64,000 nt of DNA, taken from assembly GCA_007896885.1 (NCBI GenBank), contig VOIU01000012.1:39138-103137 (forward strand), written 5' to 3'. The DNA comes from Bacteroidaceae bacterium HV4-6-C5C (lineage in GTDB: Bacteria > Bacteroidota > Bacteroidia > Bacteroidales > Bacteroidaceae). The translations under genes were made by a program, and so were the position numbers. The notes below the pieces were generated by a model that was not told where the DNA came from, did no database searches, and worked only from the letters and a program-made list of their open reading frames with translations. Positions 1-10,002 of this stretch are shown in pieces; positions within the stretch are counted from its first letter, which is position 1, and each line of letters begins with the position of its first letter.

Positions 1-25
1 CTTCCCAATTGAATTTATTTATACA

Positions 26-922
26 TCATAACTTTTGGTTATGGAGAGAAGCGAATTGTATAAATTCTTGGGATAATCCAATCTCTTGTCCTTGCAATTG
101 TACAAAACTGAATTCACGCAACATGGGCATCCCCTTTATTTCAACGACTCGCAGTTTACCGGCATAAAGCTCATTACTGACCGATCTAATTGAAACAATG
201 CCCATACATTCGGTATGTTCCAAAAATAACTTTATACTCTCTGTACTCCCCAAATACATTAAAACCCGAAGTGAAGAAAGTTTCATATCACGTTCTTGAA
301 GAGCTTTTTCAAAGACATCCAGCGTCCCCGAACCTCTTTCACGAAGTACCAAAGGAATATTCAATAATTCTTCAGGCATAATTTCCTCTGTCAGGAGCAG
401 CTTTCCCCTACCCCGTGTTACTGCGACTAATTCATCACTCAGAAAAGTTGAATATTTCAAATTTGGTTGGCGAATCACTCCTTCCACAAGTCCCAAGTCA
501 ATCCGATGCTCTTGAAGGGCCGTTTCTATTTCACGTGAATTTCCATTCATCAACGAAAGATGGACTTGAGGAAACTTATCGATAAATGATGCTAATAAAG
601 GAGGTAGAACATATTGGGCTATAGTTGTACTTGCTCCAAGACGAAGTTCTCCAGCGTAATTATTATTGAGCAAATGCATCTCATATTCCAATCTTTTATA
701 TGCATCCAAAATACGCTCAGTATGTTCCAACAGTAATTTCCCTGAATCCGTCAAACTGATTTTTCCTCCCTGCCTATCAAACAAACGTGTTTGATAAGCA
801 ATCTCCAATTCATGAATATGTTTTGTTATAGCCGGTTGAGTAATGAACAGTTCCTGAGATGCTTTAGTGAAGCTCAGATTCTTTGCTACGGATTGGAAAA
901 CTTTTATACGAAAGTCAGACAT
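26..922 (-). CDS. LysR family transcriptional regulator
   Basis: A 298-residue protein of the usual LysR length (about 300). Residues 1-60 form the winged helix-turn-helix, with the typical segment LSFTKASQELFITQPAITKH at about residues 16-35. Residues 90-290 are the effector-binding domain (GELRLGAS start near residue 91). It should be a cytoplasmic DNA-binding regulator that responds to a small molecule; the ligand cannot be told from sequence. It starts 15 bp after the stop of the unknown gene upstream on the same strand, so the two are probably one transcript. LysR proteins often control a neighbouring divergent gene, but clpB is too far and a poor candidate target. Family assignment is firm, target unknown. 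Confidence 0.93.
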   Translation of the reverse strand: MSDFRIKVFQSVAKNLSFTKASQELFITQPAITKHIHELEIAYQTRLFDRQGGKISLTDSGKLLLEHTERILDAYKRLEYEMHLLNNNYAGELRLGASTTIAQYVLPPLLASFIDKFPQVHLSLMNGNSREIETALQEHRIDLGLVEGVIRQPNLKYSTFLSDELVAVTRGRGKLLLTEEIMPEELLNIPLVLRERGSGTLDVFEKALQERDMKLSSLRVLMYLGSTESIKLFLEHTECMGIVSIRSVSNELYAGKLRVVEIKGMPMLREFSFVQLQGQEIGLSQEFIQFASLHNQKL

Positions 923-937
923 GACAGACAGTCTTTA

Positions 938-1546
938 TCAACGAATAAGATCGAGATCTTCACTACGAACGCCAAGTGCATGCATCAGCGAAAAGATTAA
1001 GACTTCACTCCTATAGCGTGAAGAGACAGACGTTTTTGCCGGGAAAAAACGAATTATATCCTTGTTAGCATCAGGTGAAGTCAAATGCCCGGTATCTTCC
1101 AGCAATTCATGAAGACGTTCCCCATATTCATTCTCCGCCGGAAGTAAGATCAATCGTTTTACATCTTCGGAGTTCAGGGTTATTTGCAATAGATCGAAAA
1201 ACACACTCTCACGTGAAGCCAATCCCTCGGAAGATATTGCCGAAAAGATGAACTCTCCAAACTGATTACGGCATCCCCATCCGTCAACAGACTTGAGTTC
1301 GCGAGTCGTGCAATATTCCAAAAAAGAAGCAGTATCATCATAAACAAACAAGATTTGGGTTCTATGCTCACCTTCTCTTAAGCCGGCATCAAGAGCCAAG
1401 TCAATGATCCAAGTTTCCAAATCAACTTTATTTAGTTTACGACTAATGCTCCCTTCAAAAAACCGTACCAGATTAATTATCGTTTCATTCAATCCCGGTA
1501 CATCTATAAGAATAATATTTTCAGCTAGTTTGATATGCTCTGACAT
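938..1546 (-). CDS. Conserved hypothetical protein, 202 aa
   Basis: I do not recognise a characterised family. The protein is acidic, soluble, with no signal peptide and no membrane segment. The N-terminal half reads like an alternating alpha/beta domain (hydrophobic strands IILIDVPG near residue 12 and QILFVYDD near residue 65), the C-terminal half is helical. It lies 15 bp upstream of the LysR gene on the same strand, so co-transcription is likely. Start at 1546 is chosen because the codon is ATG and nothing upstream in frame fits better. No catalytic motif is visible. It is probably a Bacteroides-restricted family. Confidence 0.75.
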   Translation of the reverse strand: MSEHIKLAENIILIDVPGLNETIINLVRFFEGSISRKLNKVDLETWIIDLALDAGLREGEHRTQILFVYDDTASFLEYCTTRELKSVDGWGCRNQFGEFIFSAISSEGLASRESVFFDLLQITLNSEDVKRLILLPAENEYGERLHELLEDTGHLTSPDANKDIIRFFPAKTSVSSRYRSEVLIFSLMHALGVRSEDLDLIR

Positions 1547-1863
1547 AAATGTTTTGTTCTATCTTGGGCATAAAGATACGATAAAGCTTCAAAGTTGAAC
1601 ACATTCCATTCAAATTTTAAACGGCTCTCAATATGTAACAATAGAATATAAGCAGATTCAACCTAGCCTACGATGCTGGATATTTTGAAGAAAAACAACT
1701 ATAATAAACATTTTCTTTAATAATAAAAGATAAATGTAATATCAATCAGTCATTTTGACATAACATAGTTATAAAATCATGTTATTTTGTCAGTGTCATA
1801 AAATTGGCAAACCTTTTGTCCTTTACGATTGTTGAATAAATAAGAAATGAAAGGAGACAACAT
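1547..1863. promoter_or_regulatory. Intergenic region with clpB control signals
   Basis: This 317-bp AT-rich gap separates the divergent unknown gene and clpB. It holds an imperfect inverted repeat, TGACATAACAT (1756-1766) and ATGTTATTTTGTCA (1779-1792). TTATTTTG at 1782-1789 resembles the Bacteroides -7 box TAnnTTTG but differs at its second base. A good ribosome binding site, AAAGGAG, lies at 1850-1856, eight bases from the clpB ATG. The inverted repeat could be an operator for heat-shock control, but no known repressor site (such as the CIRCE element) is present. No hidden gene is seen. Confidence 0.4.
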
Positions 1864-4452
1864 ATGAACTTCAATAATTTTACAATCAAATCGCAGGAAG
1901 CTGTCCAAGAGGCAGTCAACCTGACTCAAAGCAAGGGCCAACAGGCTATCGATCCGGTACACTTACTGAGTGGCGTATTGAAGGTCGGCGAAAATGTAGC
2001 CAACTTTATCTTTCAGAAATTAGGCTTAAATGGTCAGCAAATTACTTTAATACTCGACAAGCAGATGGACTCCTTACCTAAAGTTTCAGGTGGAGAACCT
2101 TATTTAAGTCGCGAGACAAATGAAATCTTGCAAAAAGCAACCCAATACTCTAAGGAGATGGGAGACGAATTTGTTTCTTTGGAGCATATTATTTTAGCTT
2201 TATTGAATGTAAAAAGCACAGCGTCCACTATTCTCAAAGATGCCGGAATGACAGAGCGTGAGCTACGTGAAGCAATCAACGAATTGAGAAAAGGTGAAAA
2301 AGTAAAATCACAGTCCAGCGAAGATAATTATCAATCGCTTGAGAAATATGCAATCAACCTGAATGAAGCGGCTCGTAGCGGAAAACTTGATCCTGTGATT
2401 GGACGTGATGAAGAAATACGACGAGTATTGCAAATCTTAAGCCGTCGAACAAAAAATAATCCTATTCTAATCGGTGAGCCTGGTACGGGTAAAACAGCCA
2501 TTGTAGAGGGATTAGCACACCGAATTATACGTGGTGATGTTCCTGAAAACTTAAAAAACAGACAAGTTTACTCACTGGATATGGGTGCTCTTGTTGCAGG
2601 AGCCAAATATAAAGGAGAATTTGAAGAACGTTTGAAATCGGTTATCAATGAGGTGAAAAAGTCAGAAGGTAATACCATATTGTTCATTGACGAGATTCAT
2701 ACTTTAGTAGGTGCCGGAAAAGGTGAAGGCGCCATGGATGCTGCTAATATACTAAAGCCGGCTCTCGCCCGTGGTGAACTTAGAAGTATCGGAGCCACAA
2801 CATTAGATGAGTATCAAAAATATTTTGAAAAAGACAAAGCACTCGAACGTCGTTTCCAAATTGTAATGGTCAATGAACCGGACATTCTAAGCACTATCTC
2901 TATTCTTCGTGGATTAAAAGAAAGATATGAGAACCACCATCATGTCCGTATCAAAGATGACGCAATTATAGCAGCAGTAGAATTAAGCAACCGGTATATA
3001 ACAGATCGTTTCCTCCCGGATAAAGCTATTGACTTAATGGATGAAGCTGCGGCTAAATTGCGAATGGAAGTTGATTCAGTCCCGGAAGAATTGGATGAAA
3101 TATCGCGAAGGATTAAGCAACTCGAAATTGAGCGTGAGGCTATCAAGCGTGAAAATGATAGTGTGAAACTTGAGCAGATAGCAAAAGAGCTTGCTGAATT
3201 TAAAGAACAAGAAAGCTCTTATAAAGCAAAATGGCAAAGTGAAAAGACATTAGTAAACAAGATACAACAAAACAAAGTTGAAATAGAGAATTTGAAGTTC
3301 GAAGCAGATAAAGCAGAACGTGAGGGTGACTATGGCAAAGTGGCCGAAATACGTTATGGCAAACTACAGGCTTTAAACAAGGAGATTGAAGAGACTCAAC
3401 AGAAACTTCATACCATGCAAGGTGATAAAGCAATGATTAAAGAAGAAGTTGACTCTGAAGATATCGCCGACGTGGTATCGCGTTGGACTGGCATACCGGT
3501 AAGCAAAATGCTACAAAGCGAGAAAGATAAGCTCTTGCATCTGGAAGATGAGTTGCACCAACGAATCGTTGGACAGGATGAGGCAATAGAGGCTGTGGCA
3601 GATGCTGTTCGCCGGAGCCGTGCTGGACTACAGGATCCTAGACGACCGATTGGCTCATTCATCTTCCTTGGCACTACCGGTGTGGGTAAAACCGAGTTAG
3701 CCAAAGCATTGGCTGAGTTTCTGTTCGATGATGAGACAATGATGACTCGTATTGATATGAGTGAATATCAAGAGAAACATAGTGTATCACGTCTGGTAGG
3801 AGCACCTCCGGGATATGTTGGATACGATGAAGGAGGGCAACTTACTGAGGCTATCCGCCGTAAACCATACTCAGTGATCTTATTTGATGAAATAGAGAAA
3901 GCGCATCCTGATGTTTTTAACATTCTGCTGCAAGTATTAGATGACGGTCGATTAACTGATAATAAAGGACGCACGGTAAACTTTAAAAATACCATTATTA
4001 TCATGACCTCCAACATGGGTAGCAACTATATACAAACCCAGATGGAAAAGATAAACGGGCATAACAAGGAACAAATCGTTGAAGAAACAAAGAAAGAAGT
4101 GATGAATATGTTGAAAAGGACTATCCGTCCCGAATTTCTAAATCGCATCGACGAAACTATCATGTTTTTGCCACTTACTGAAAAGGAAATCAGACAGATC
4201 GTTATACTTCAAATCAATAGTGTACAAAGCATGCTTGCCCAAAACGGAGTGACTCTACGACTAACAGATGCAGCCATTGATTTCTTAAGTAATTCCGGTT
4301 ATGATCCTGAATTCGGAGCCCGTCCTGTGAAACGTGCTATTCAACGTTATTTATTAAATGATTTATCGAAAAAGCTTTTGGCTCAAGAGGTAGATCGAAG
4401 TAATCCTATCGTAGTAGATGCAAAAGGAGAACAACTGGTATTTCATAATTAA
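1864..4452 (+). CDS. clpB: ATP-dependent disaggregase ClpB
   Basis: 862 residues, the normal ClpB length. ClpB is a cytoplasmic hexameric AAA+ machine that pulls proteins out of aggregates together with DnaK/DnaJ/GrpE. Domain order is clear: Clp N-domain repeats (1-150), first AAA+ module with Walker A GEPGTGKT near residue 204 and Walker B LFIDEIH, the coiled-coil middle domain (about 400-530, rich in Glu and Lys), second AAA+ module with Walker A GTTGVGKT near residue 603 and Walker [14 protein letters not shown], then the C-terminal D2-small domain. The middle domain and the lack of a ClpP-binding IGF loop separate it from ClpA/ClpC. A strong AAAGGAG ribosome binding site supports the start. 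A stem-loop terminator follows. Confidence 0.98.
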   Translation: MNFNNFTIKSQEAVQEAVNLTQSKGQQAIDPVHLLSGVLKVGENVANFIFQKLGLNGQQITLILDKQMDSLPKVSGGEPYLSRETNEILQKATQYSKEMGDEFVSLEHIILALLNVKSTASTILKDAGMTERELREAINELRKGEKVKSQSSEDNYQSLEKYAINLNEAARSGKLDPVIGRDEEIRRVLQILSRRTKNNPILIGEPGTGKTAIVEGLAHRIIRGDVPENLKNRQVYSLDMGALVAGAKYKGEFEERLKSVINEVKKSEGNTILFIDEIHTLVGAGKGEGAMDAANILKPALARGELRSIGATTLDEYQKYFEKDKALERRFQIVMVNEPDILSTISILRGLKERYENHHHVRIKDDAIIAAVELSNRYITDRFLPDKAIDLMDEAAAKLRMEVDSVPEELDEISRRIKQLEIEREAIKRENDSVKLEQIAKELAEFKEQESSYKAKWQSEKTLVNKIQQNKVEIENLKFEADKAEREGDYGKVAEIRYGKLQALNKEIEETQQKLHTMQGDKAMIKEEVDSEDIADVVSRWTGIPVSKMLQSEKDKLLHLEDELHQRIVGQDEAIEAVADAVRRSRAGLQDPRRPIGSFIFLGTTGVGKTELAKALAEFLFDDETMMTRIDMSEYQEKHSVSRLVGAPPGYVGYDEGGQLTEAIRRKPYSVILFDEIEKAHPDVFNILLQVLDDGRLTDNKGRTVNFKNTIIIMTSNMGSNYIQTQMEKINGHNKEQIVEETKKEVMNMLKRTIRPEFLNRIDETIMFLPLTEKEIRQIVILQINSVQSMLAQNGVTLRLTDAAIDFLSNSGYDPEFGARPVKRAIQRYLLNDLSKKLLAQEVDRSNPIVVDAKGEQLVFHN

Positions 4453-4473
4453 AATAGAGTAGTTTTTATATAA

Positions 4474-4534
4474 AAAAGGCTATCTTATAATCGCAACCAC
4501 AATGAAGTAGTAAAAGATCATAAGATAGCCTTTT
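4474..4534. terminator. Bidirectional terminator between clpB and DUF5606 gene
   Basis: A 15-bp perfect stem, AAAAGGCTATCTTAT (4474-4488) and ATAAGATAGCCTTTT (4520-4534), with a 31-base loop. A-tract on the left and T-tract on the right allow it to work for both convergent genes. Confidence 0.8.
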
Positions 4535-4560
4535 CATTCAAATCGCTATTTTAAGAAAGC

Positions 4561-4980
4561 CTATTCTGCAGTGCTGCTTTCAGCCTGCTCAGTTTCAAAA
4601 TCAGTCAGCCCAGCAGCAATAAGAATATTATACCAAGAAATCAATTTCTTAATATCCGATACGTATACACGTTCACGATCAAAAGTAGGAAGCACTTCAG
4701 CCAAATAATCACGCAGATCATCCGGGGTGGCCTTTTTCAATTCCATGCTAATAGCGTTCCCCCCTTCTTTCTCTTTAATTGCTTGTAATACATCTTTCAA
4801 AGGAACATCATCTGTATCGGTGTACATGGCAATATCTCCCAAAGAGATAATTTTTTCATTGCCGTAAGCTGGAACGCGCTTTTTGTCTATAAGCGACTCC
4901 ACGATTAACATATTCCTGCCTTGTGAGATGAGTTTATATAACCCAGGTTTTCCAGAGATAGACAAGATAGTCTTCAACAT
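4561..4980 (-). CDS. DUF5606 domain protein
   Basis: 139 residues, matching the small Bacteroidetes DUF5606 family as I recall it (opening LKTILSISGKPGLYKL and the LISWYNIL segment near residue 113). No signal peptide or membrane segment. The N-terminal 70 residues look like a small beta-rich fold, the rest helical, with an acidic Ser/Thr/Glu tail. Function is unknown. It is the last gene of the nusB-yajC-ybbR-coaE run, 28 bp after coaE, so it is likely expressed with these housekeeping genes. Ends at a shared bidirectional terminator opposite clpB. Confidence 0.85.
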   Translation of the reverse strand: MLKTILSISGKPGLYKLISQGRNMLIVESLIDKKRVPAYGNEKIISLGDIAMYTDTDDVPLKDVLQAIKEKEGGNAISMELKKATPDDLRDYLAEVLPTFDRERVYVSDIKKLISWYNILIAAGLTDFETEQAESSTAE

Positions 4981-5008
4981 AGTATCTTAATATTTTTTCG
5001 TTAATAAT

Positions 5009-5620
5009 TCATTTTTTCGGATGGCAAAGGTAACCATTATTTTCGGATAGAAAAGTTATGAGTTGTAAAACCTGCGGAATTAAGGGAGTTTCACCATCGT
5101 TTATGATTAGGAAATCAGCTTGCATACGTTTTTCTTCATCATTCATCTGAGTCCTAACTCTTTGTTCAATCTGCTCTCTGGATACGCCGTCTCTCTTCAT
5201 AGCTCTTTCAATACGAATATCCTTAGGAGTATAAACCATAACTAAAATATCAACTTCTTGCCGAAAACCGGCTTCTACTAAAATAGCTGACTCCAAGGCT
5301 ACAAAGGGATTAGCTTGTCTCCCAGCCCATTCCCTAAAATCATTTTTCACACGAGGATGAATAATTCCATTCACAATATCCGCCTGCATTGAAGAAGCAA
5401 AAACATAAGAAGCCAATAATGGCTTGTTTAACTGGTCTGCATGGTAAACGTTCTGCCCCAATAATGCAATCAGTTCCTTACGAATAAAAGGATCATAAAC
5501 AGTTAACCTCTTCGCTTCATCGTCTGAAATGTATACCGGAATTCCGATTACGGTAAACAAACGAGACACAACACTCTTTCCGCTACCTATACCACCGGTA
5601 AGGCCTATCTTAATTGCCAT
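5009..5620 (-). CDS. coaE: Dephospho-CoA kinase
   Basis: Catalyses the last step of coenzyme A synthesis, ATP-dependent phosphorylation of the 3'-hydroxyl of dephospho-CoA. The P-loop GGIGSGKS is at residues 8-15 from the chosen start, and the helical CoA domain and LID residues ([12 protein letters not shown]) follow; about 203 residues, normal for the family. A longer frame opens at 5644, but its extra residues are unlike the family, so I prefer the ATG at 5618-5620 that gives [16 protein letters not shown]. This start overlaps the 3' end of the ybbR-like gene by 11 bases, a sign of translational coupling within the operon. Confidence 0.95.
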   Translation of the reverse strand: MAIKIGLTGGIGSGKSVVSRLFTVIGIPVYISDDEAKRLTVYDPFIRKELIALLGQNVYHADQLNKPLLASYVFASSMQADIVNGIIHPRVKNDFREWAGRQANPFVALESAILVEAGFRQEVDILVMVYTPKDIRIERAMKRDGVSREQIEQRVRTQMNDEEKRMQADFLIINDGETPLIPQVLQLITFLSENNGYLCHPKK

Positions 5621-6629
5621 GGGATGCAGGATATAATTGTTCAATTAAGAAATCCACCGTTGAAGGACTAAAACGTACGTGTCTTATGCCTTTTGGAGCA
5701 GAAGCAAGTTTGACAGTAAACTTATCGGACTTAAGATTCAACAACTCATCATAAGAGATATTTATACGGAAATCTTCTGGATGAACACTGCGAAAATGAC
5801 TCAATCCCACTTGAAACGTTATATTAATCTTAGAAGGAAATGTCCTCAAAACTTTACCGGATGGAAATTTTACTCCGGATATTGGTACTTCAACAGTTTT
5901 ATCCGTAAAGAAATCCACGGGAAAAACGATCTCTGCATTTCCGGGAATGAATTTAACGCCCTTACGAGCTATTAATGGTACTGATTTAACCACTGTATCA
6001 GTAATATTATCCAATTTAAAATTTTGTGTATAAGCAGCAGTTATGGTATCAAGTATGGGGGAAGGGGCATATACCAGCACCGAATCGGGACGAAAAATCG
6101 TATCAGAAATATAATATTGTCTCCCCGCAGTGACTTTACCTTTTAAGCGAACAGGAACTAGCTTATAAGAACCATTAGTATATATATAATCTACAGTATC
6201 CGGTTTCACCCATAACAATTTAGTAGACAAATTCAGCTGACCTAGAATTTTCTTCTCGAACTGCGAAGAGTAAATCCTCACATGATTTCCTTCCGACTTA
6301 TAATCACCATAGTTCAATGTGATGGGAAAGAAGCTTTTTGCGAGCATATAATTTAAGAGGACAGTACCTTTATCTTTGACTCTGATTCGTAATTCGGAAG
6401 GTGGGTCAGAAGTAATCACCACACTATTGGGTACGCCCTTTAAACGAACAGGAATAGAAAATTCAACTTCATAATCATCGTTCAAGGTTTGCAATAACCA
6501 AAAAGCTCCGGCTATGAAGAAAAAGAATAAAAAAATTAAGAATTCTCTACTCTTCTCACTGAGCAGAAAATTCTTAATGCTTTTAACTATCTTGTAGTAT
6601 ATGTACTTTACGTTCCTACGTCCAGACAT
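5610..6629 (-). CDS. YbbR-like (CdaR-type) membrane protein
   Basis: 339 residues. A short basic cytoplasmic N-terminus is followed by one strong transmembrane segment at about 28-48 ([20 protein letters not shown]), then a large extracytoplasmic region made of beta-rich YbbR repeats (for example near 55-130 and 240-330). In Firmicutes the related CdaR binds and regulates the diadenylate cyclase CdaA; the Bacteroidetes protein is a single-pass relative whose partner is not visible here. It lies between yajC (20 bp upstream) and coaE (overlapping), in an operon with nusB. Family call good, function inferred. Confidence 0.85.
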   Translation of the reverse strand: MSGRRNVKYIYYKIVKSIKNFLLSEKSREFLIFLFFFFIAGAFWLLQTLNDDYEVEFSIPVRLKGVPNSVVITSDPPSELRIRVKDKGTVLLNYMLAKSFFPITLNYGDYKSEGNHVRIYSSQFEKKILGQLNLSTKLLWVKPDTVDYIYTNGSYKLVPVRLKGKVTAGRQYYISDTIFRPDSVLVYAPSPILDTITAAYTQNFKLDNITDTVVKSVPLIARKGVKFIPGNAEIVFPVDFFTDKTVEVPISGVKFPSGKVLRTFPSKINITFQVGLSHFRSVHPEDFRINISYDELLNLKSDKFTVKLASAPKGIRHVRFSPSTVDFLIEQLYPASHGN

Positions 6630-6649
6630 AGGCTTATATAAATTACATA

Positions 6650-6976
6650 TTATTTTGCAGCCTGGTTAGTATTCGCATCACCTGCAGCAGCAAAAACAGA
6701 GTTTTTATCAATGGTGACTTTCACATTGGAAGCTATTTCCAACACAATATCATTATCATTAATTTCTTTTATAATTCCATGAATTCCACCTGCTGTGATA
6801 ACTTTTTGATTAACTTGAAGCGACTTACGGAAATTCGCGATTTCTTTCTGTTTCTTATTCTGCGGACGAATCATAAAGAAGTACATGATAGCAAACATTG
6901 CAATCAATATAATCCACATCATACTACCGTCGGGACCGGCGGCAGGAGCCTGCAATAATACAGTCATTAAGTTCAT
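6650..6976 (-). CDS. yajC: Preprotein translocase accessory subunit YajC
   Basis: 108 residues, the usual size. A single N-terminal membrane helix at about 19-37 (MMWIILIAMFAIMYFFMI) is followed by the diagnostic RPQNKKQKE motif and a small soluble domain with VITAGGIHGIIKEI. YajC binds SecDF and the SecYEG channel in the inner membrane. In this window no secDF is present; instead the gene follows nusB by 40 bp and precedes the ybbR-like gene by 20 bp, an arrangement common in Bacteroides. Confident. Confidence 0.96.
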   Translation of the reverse strand: MNLMTVLLQAPAAGPDGSMMWIILIAMFAIMYFFMIRPQNKKQKEIANFRKSLQVNQKVITAGGIHGIIKEINDNDIVLEIASNVKVTIDKNSVFAAAGDANTNQAAK

Positions 6977-7016
6977 AAATTATTCGTTTTTAAAATTTTA
7001 ATACAGAACAAAGATA

Positions 7017-7943
7017 TTAACTTTTTGCTAACTTCCCGTCTTTTTTCAATTGATTAACTATTCCGTCTAATGTTCCATTAACGAAGCTACCGCTCTTGGC
7101 TGTACTATATACTTTAGCTATTTCAACATATTCATTGAGAGATACGCTAACGGGTATATTCGGGAAACTCAATATCTCAGCCAAAGCACATTGCATCACG
7201 ATAACATCCATAAAAGCAACACGATCCAAATCCCAATTACGTGTATTTTCACTTATCAAATGACGGTAATAATCACAATTTAGAACAGTCCGACGAAACA
7301 AACGACGAGCAAATTCCTGATCTTCTTCATCTTTAAACTCAGGTAATAGAGGCTGATCAGCTCCATTCTTCTCATCGAAACGTTTGATTGTTTTCAAAAC
7401 AAACGTATCAACTATTTCTTTATCATCGTTCCAATACAAACTCTGATCTTCAAGTAAAGCATCGAGAGACTCATTGTTGAATATATATCCTTTATAAAGT
7501 TTTCTCCAAAATTCTCTATCGGTTTCATATGAGCTATCTGAAGATGCCATATATTCTTTGTAAATGTCAGATGCAGCAATTTTCTCATATAAACCTTTCA
7601 CGAAATCTTCATCTGTTGTCCATGAGCGCTTTTGATTAGTAGAAAACTCCAATAGTTGTTTATTTATCTCCAATTGAGAGATAAAACGATTTTCAACAAA
7701 TTTCATGTTAGGGTGCAAATCTTCTTCCGTAGGTGCAAGTTTAGCTTTAGCAGCATCAATTCGTTTCTGCGCATAATTCGTCAAAGCCACCATCAGCATC
7801 AGCATATAGTTGTAGAGGTCATAAGCTTTCGATAAGCTAAAAAACAACTCTTTCTCAGCTGCATCTAAATTTTTACTTCCGTTCTGATAATAAGCATATA
7901 CAATTTGTATAATCTTGAGACGAATAAGAACTCTGTTAATCAT
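7017..7943 (-). CDS. nusB: Transcription antitermination factor NusB, long Bacteroidetes form
   Basis: 308 residues, about twice the size of E. coli NusB (139). The C-terminal part (about 200-300) holds the recognisable NusB fold, with SFPNIPVSVSLNEYVEIAKV and the end segment GSFVNGTLDGI. The N-terminal half is the helical extension usual in Bacteroidetes. NusB with S10 (NusE) binds boxA RNA and supports rRNA antitermination. It is the first gene of the nusB-yajC-ybbR-coaE-DUF5606 operon and has a clear Bacteroides promoter upstream. Confident. Confidence 0.95.
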   Translation of the reverse strand: MINRVLIRLKIIQIVYAYYQNGSKNLDAAEKELFFSLSKAYDLYNYMLMLMVALTNYAQKRIDAAKAKLAPTEEDLHPNMKFVENRFISQLEINKQLLEFSTNQKRSWTTDEDFVKGLYEKIAASDIYKEYMASSDSSYETDREFWRKLYKGYIFNNESLDALLEDQSLYWNDDKEIVDTFVLKTIKRFDEKNGADQPLLPEFKDEEDQEFARRLFRRTVLNCDYYRHLISENTRNWDLDRVAFMDVIVMQCALAEILSFPNIPVSVSLNEYVEIAKVYSTAKSGSFVNGTLDGIVNQLKKDGKLAKS

Positions 7944-7981
7944 AATCCTATATAATCAATTGTTATTTTGTTAACAAGGTG

Positions 7982-8014
7982 CAAAAGTAGATATTTTTAA
8001 TGAGCTTACACAAA
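7982..8014 (-). promoter_or_regulatory. Promoter of the nusB operon
   Basis: Read on the minus strand: -33 box TTTG (8014-8011), 21-bp spacer, -7 box TACTTTTG (7989-7982). This matches the Bacteroides consensus TTTG/TAnnTTTG with 19-21 spacing. Predicted start of transcription is about 30-35 bases before the nusB ATG. Confidence 0.7.
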
Positions 8015-8060
8015 TAAAACACATTTTTTTATGAAGTTATTCATTATCCGGGGTTTTTCT

Positions 8061-8091
8061 TTTGACAATTTAAAAAAAATATTCAATTTTG
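8061..8091 (+). promoter_or_regulatory. Promoter of the DUF3276 gene
   Basis: TTTG at 8061-8064, 19-bp spacer, CAATTTTG at 8084-8091. The -7 box differs from TAnnTTTG only in its first base. It lies 28 bases before the ATG and is divergent from the nusB promoter. Confidence 0.55.
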
Positions 8092-8119
8092 AACCCAATT
8101 ACAACTAGTAACCTAAAAT

Positions 8120-8494
8120 ATGGAAGACTTAAAGAAGAAAAACGTAGTGGAGATGAATGATAAAGAAATTATTTTCTCAAAATCCATTAAAGCCGGCAAG
8201 CGAATCTACTATCTGGATGTAAAAAGAAACAGAAAAGATGAGATGTTTCTGGCAATCACAGAAAGCAAAAAAGTCATTACTGGAGAGGGTGAAAACATCC
8301 AAGTTAATTTTGAAAAACACAAGATTTTCCTTTATAGGGAAGATTTTGAGAAGTTCATTAACGGTTTGAACGAAGCTATTTCATTTGTCAATGATAATGA
8401 TAGCACTCCAGAAGACACCATACCTCTGACCGAAGAGAAGGAAAGAAACGATGAAATCAAGATTGATCTGGATTTTGAAGAGCCAACTCTTTGA
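8120..8494 (+). CDS. DUF3276 / PUR-family nucleic-acid-binding protein
   Basis: 124 residues. The core (about 14-95) has the PUR-like pattern of the DUF3276 family: IIFSKSIKAGKRIYYLDVKR, then FLAITESKK, then the KIFLYREDFEKFINGLNEA helix. PUR repeats in bacteria bind single-stranded DNA or RNA as a dimer. The C-terminal 30 residues are very acidic (EEKERNDEIKIDLDFEEP). No signal peptide. It sits just upstream of rplY and divergent from nusB, in keeping with a role in RNA biology, but the precise role is not known. The next gene's promoter overlaps its stop codon region. Confidence 0.85.
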   Translation: MEDLKKKNVVEMNDKEIIFSKSIKAGKRIYYLDVKRNRKDEMFLAITESKKVITGEGENIQVNFEKHKIFLYREDFEKFINGLNEAISFVNDNDSTPEDTIPLTEEKERNDEIKIDLDFEEPTL

Positions 8495-8520
8495 TATATC
8501 AAAAAAAAGCTGTACTTTTG
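8490..8520 (+). promoter_or_regulatory. Promoter of rplY
   Basis: TTTG (8490-8493), 19-bp spacer, TACTTTTG (8513-8520): an exact match to the Bacteroides consensus. The -33 box overlaps the end of the DUF3276 reading frame. The predicted leader to the rplY ATG is about 95 bases, long enough for control by L25 or other factors, though no known leader motif was recognised. Confidence 0.75.
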
Positions 8521-8622
8521 CACCGCTTTTTTGCAACATTGTATGGTTTTTACAAATCATACTGTGTGATGGTGAATTAAGCAATAAGTAACTTAATTTA
8601 GAGTAACACAAAAATTTAGAAA

Positions 8623-9210
8623 ATGAAAACAATTGAAGTAAAAGGTACTGCAAGAACCATTGCGGAACGTTCTTCCGAACAAGCTAAGGCTTTGAAAACA
8701 ATTCGTCAAGACAATGGCGTACCTTGCGTTCTTTATGGAGCAGGTGAAAACATCCACTTTACAGTACCTGCAGAGGGTTTGCGTAATTTAGTTTATTCTC
8801 CTCATATTTACATTGTAGACCTGATCATTGATGGCAAAAAAATAAATGCTATCATGAAAGATATCCAATTTCACCCTGTAAAAGACACAATCCTTCATGT
8901 TGATTTCTACCAAATAGACGAGAGCAAACCTATCGTAATGGAAGTTCCCGTACAGATGGAAGGTTTGGCAGAAGGTGTTAAAGCCGGTGGTAAATTGACA
9001 CTTCAAATGCGTAAATTGAAAGTTAGAGCTTTATACAACATTATACCTGAAAGATTGAATGTTAACGTTTCTCATTTAGGATTGGGTAAAACCGTTAAAG
9101 TTGGAGAGTTAAGCTATGAAGGATTGGAAATATTGAGTGCTAAAGAAGCTGTGGTATGTGCAGTTAAATTGACTCGTGCAGCTAGAGGAGCAGCAGCTAG
9201 CAATAGCTAA
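8623..9210 (+). CDS. rplY: 50S ribosomal protein L25 / general stress protein Ctc
   Basis: 195 residues, the long CTC type. Residues 1-95 are the 5S-rRNA-binding L25 domain (VPCVLYGAGENIHFTV near 31-46), residues 100-185 the TL5/CTC C-terminal beta domain (PVQMEGLAEGVKAGGKL near 112-128). It ends in an Ala-rich tail. L25 binds 5S rRNA in the large subunit. It is followed by a hairpin and then pth, as in many bacteria where rplY and pth are linked. Confident. Confidence 0.97.
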   Translation: MKTIEVKGTARTIAERSSEQAKALKTIRQDNGVPCVLYGAGENIHFTVPAEGLRNLVYSPHIYIVDLIIDGKKINAIMKDIQFHPVKDTILHVDFYQIDESKPIVMEVPVQMEGLAEGVKAGGKLTLQMRKLKVRALYNIIPERLNVNVSHLGLGKTVKVGELSYEGLEILSAKEAVVCAVKLTRAARGAAASNS

Positions 9211-9239
9211 TCCGGTATAGGCTGATAAAAATATCCGAT

Positions 9240-9302
9240 AAGCGCGGGTTAACGTAAAAACGCAGATTTTTAATCAGCGGGAAGTTGCGTTAATCCGCGC
9301 TT
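9240..9302 (+). terminator. Long hairpin after rplY
   Basis: Arms 9240-9254 (AAGCGCGGGTTAACG) and 9288-9302 (CGTTAATCCGCGCTT) pair with one opposed mismatch. A 33-base loop lies between, and TCATTTATT follows. GC-rich arms in an AT-rich gap suggest a terminator or 3'-end stabiliser for rplY. Confidence 0.6.
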
Positions 9303-9438
9303 CATTTATTACAACACACAACAATATCCTTATACTGTTCGTTACATAGAAAATAGGACGGACAACAAATCAAGAAATAAGAAGGCGTACCAATTTATTC
9401 TTGAAAGATTTTTTATTATTATTTTATAGTCAGAGAAA

Positions 9439-10002
9439 ATGAAATACTTAATAGTAGGATTGGGCAATATTGGTCCTGAGTACCATGAAACCCGTCATAA
9501 TATTGGCTTTATGATCGTTGATGCATTGGCAAAAGCTGCCGGCGTTTCTTTTGTAGATGGCAGATATGGTTTCACTGCAAATATTTCAATCAAAGGACGC
9601 CAGATAATCCTGCTAAAACCTTCCACCTTTATGAACCTCAGTGGAAATGCCGTTCGTTATTGGATGCAGAAAGAGAATATAGATCTTGAAAACATGTTAG
9701 TTGCTGTAGACGATCTGGCTTTGCCATTCGGCACGCTTAGACTGAAAGGGAAAGGCAGTGATGCCGGACATAACGGGCTTAAACATATCGCAGCTGTATT
9801 GGGTACACAAAATTATGCCCGTTTACGTTTCGGCATCGGGAATGATTTCCCACGTGGTGGCCAAATAGATTACGTATTAGGACACTTTGATGATGAGGAT
9901 TGGAAAACCATGGATAAGCAACTCGAAGCAGCAGGAGAAATCATCAAAAGTTTCTGCTTGGCAGGTCTTGATATTACAATGAATCAATTCAACAAGAAAT
10001 GA
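9439..10002 (+). CDS. pth: Peptidyl-tRNA hydrolase
   Basis: 187 residues. Pth releases peptides from peptidyl-tRNA that drops off ribosomes. The family's catalytic His is H20 ([10 protein letters not shown]), with Asn10 in LGNIGPEY, Asn66 in [10 protein letters not shown], and the acidic partner D91 in [10 protein letters not shown]; the [14 protein letters not shown] segment (about 105-118) is also present. It shares a four-base ATGA overlap with the next gene (S4-domain protein), so the two are translationally coupled. Confident. Confidence 0.97.
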   Translation: MKYLIVGLGNIGPEYHETRHNIGFMIVDALAKAAGVSFVDGRYGFTANISIKGRQIILLKPSTFMNLSGNAVRYWMQKENIDLENMLVAVDDLALPFGTLRLKGKGSDAGHNGLKHIAAVLGTQNYARLRFGIGNDFPRGGQIDYVLGHFDDEDWKTMDKQLEAAGEIIKSFCLAGLDITMNQFNKK

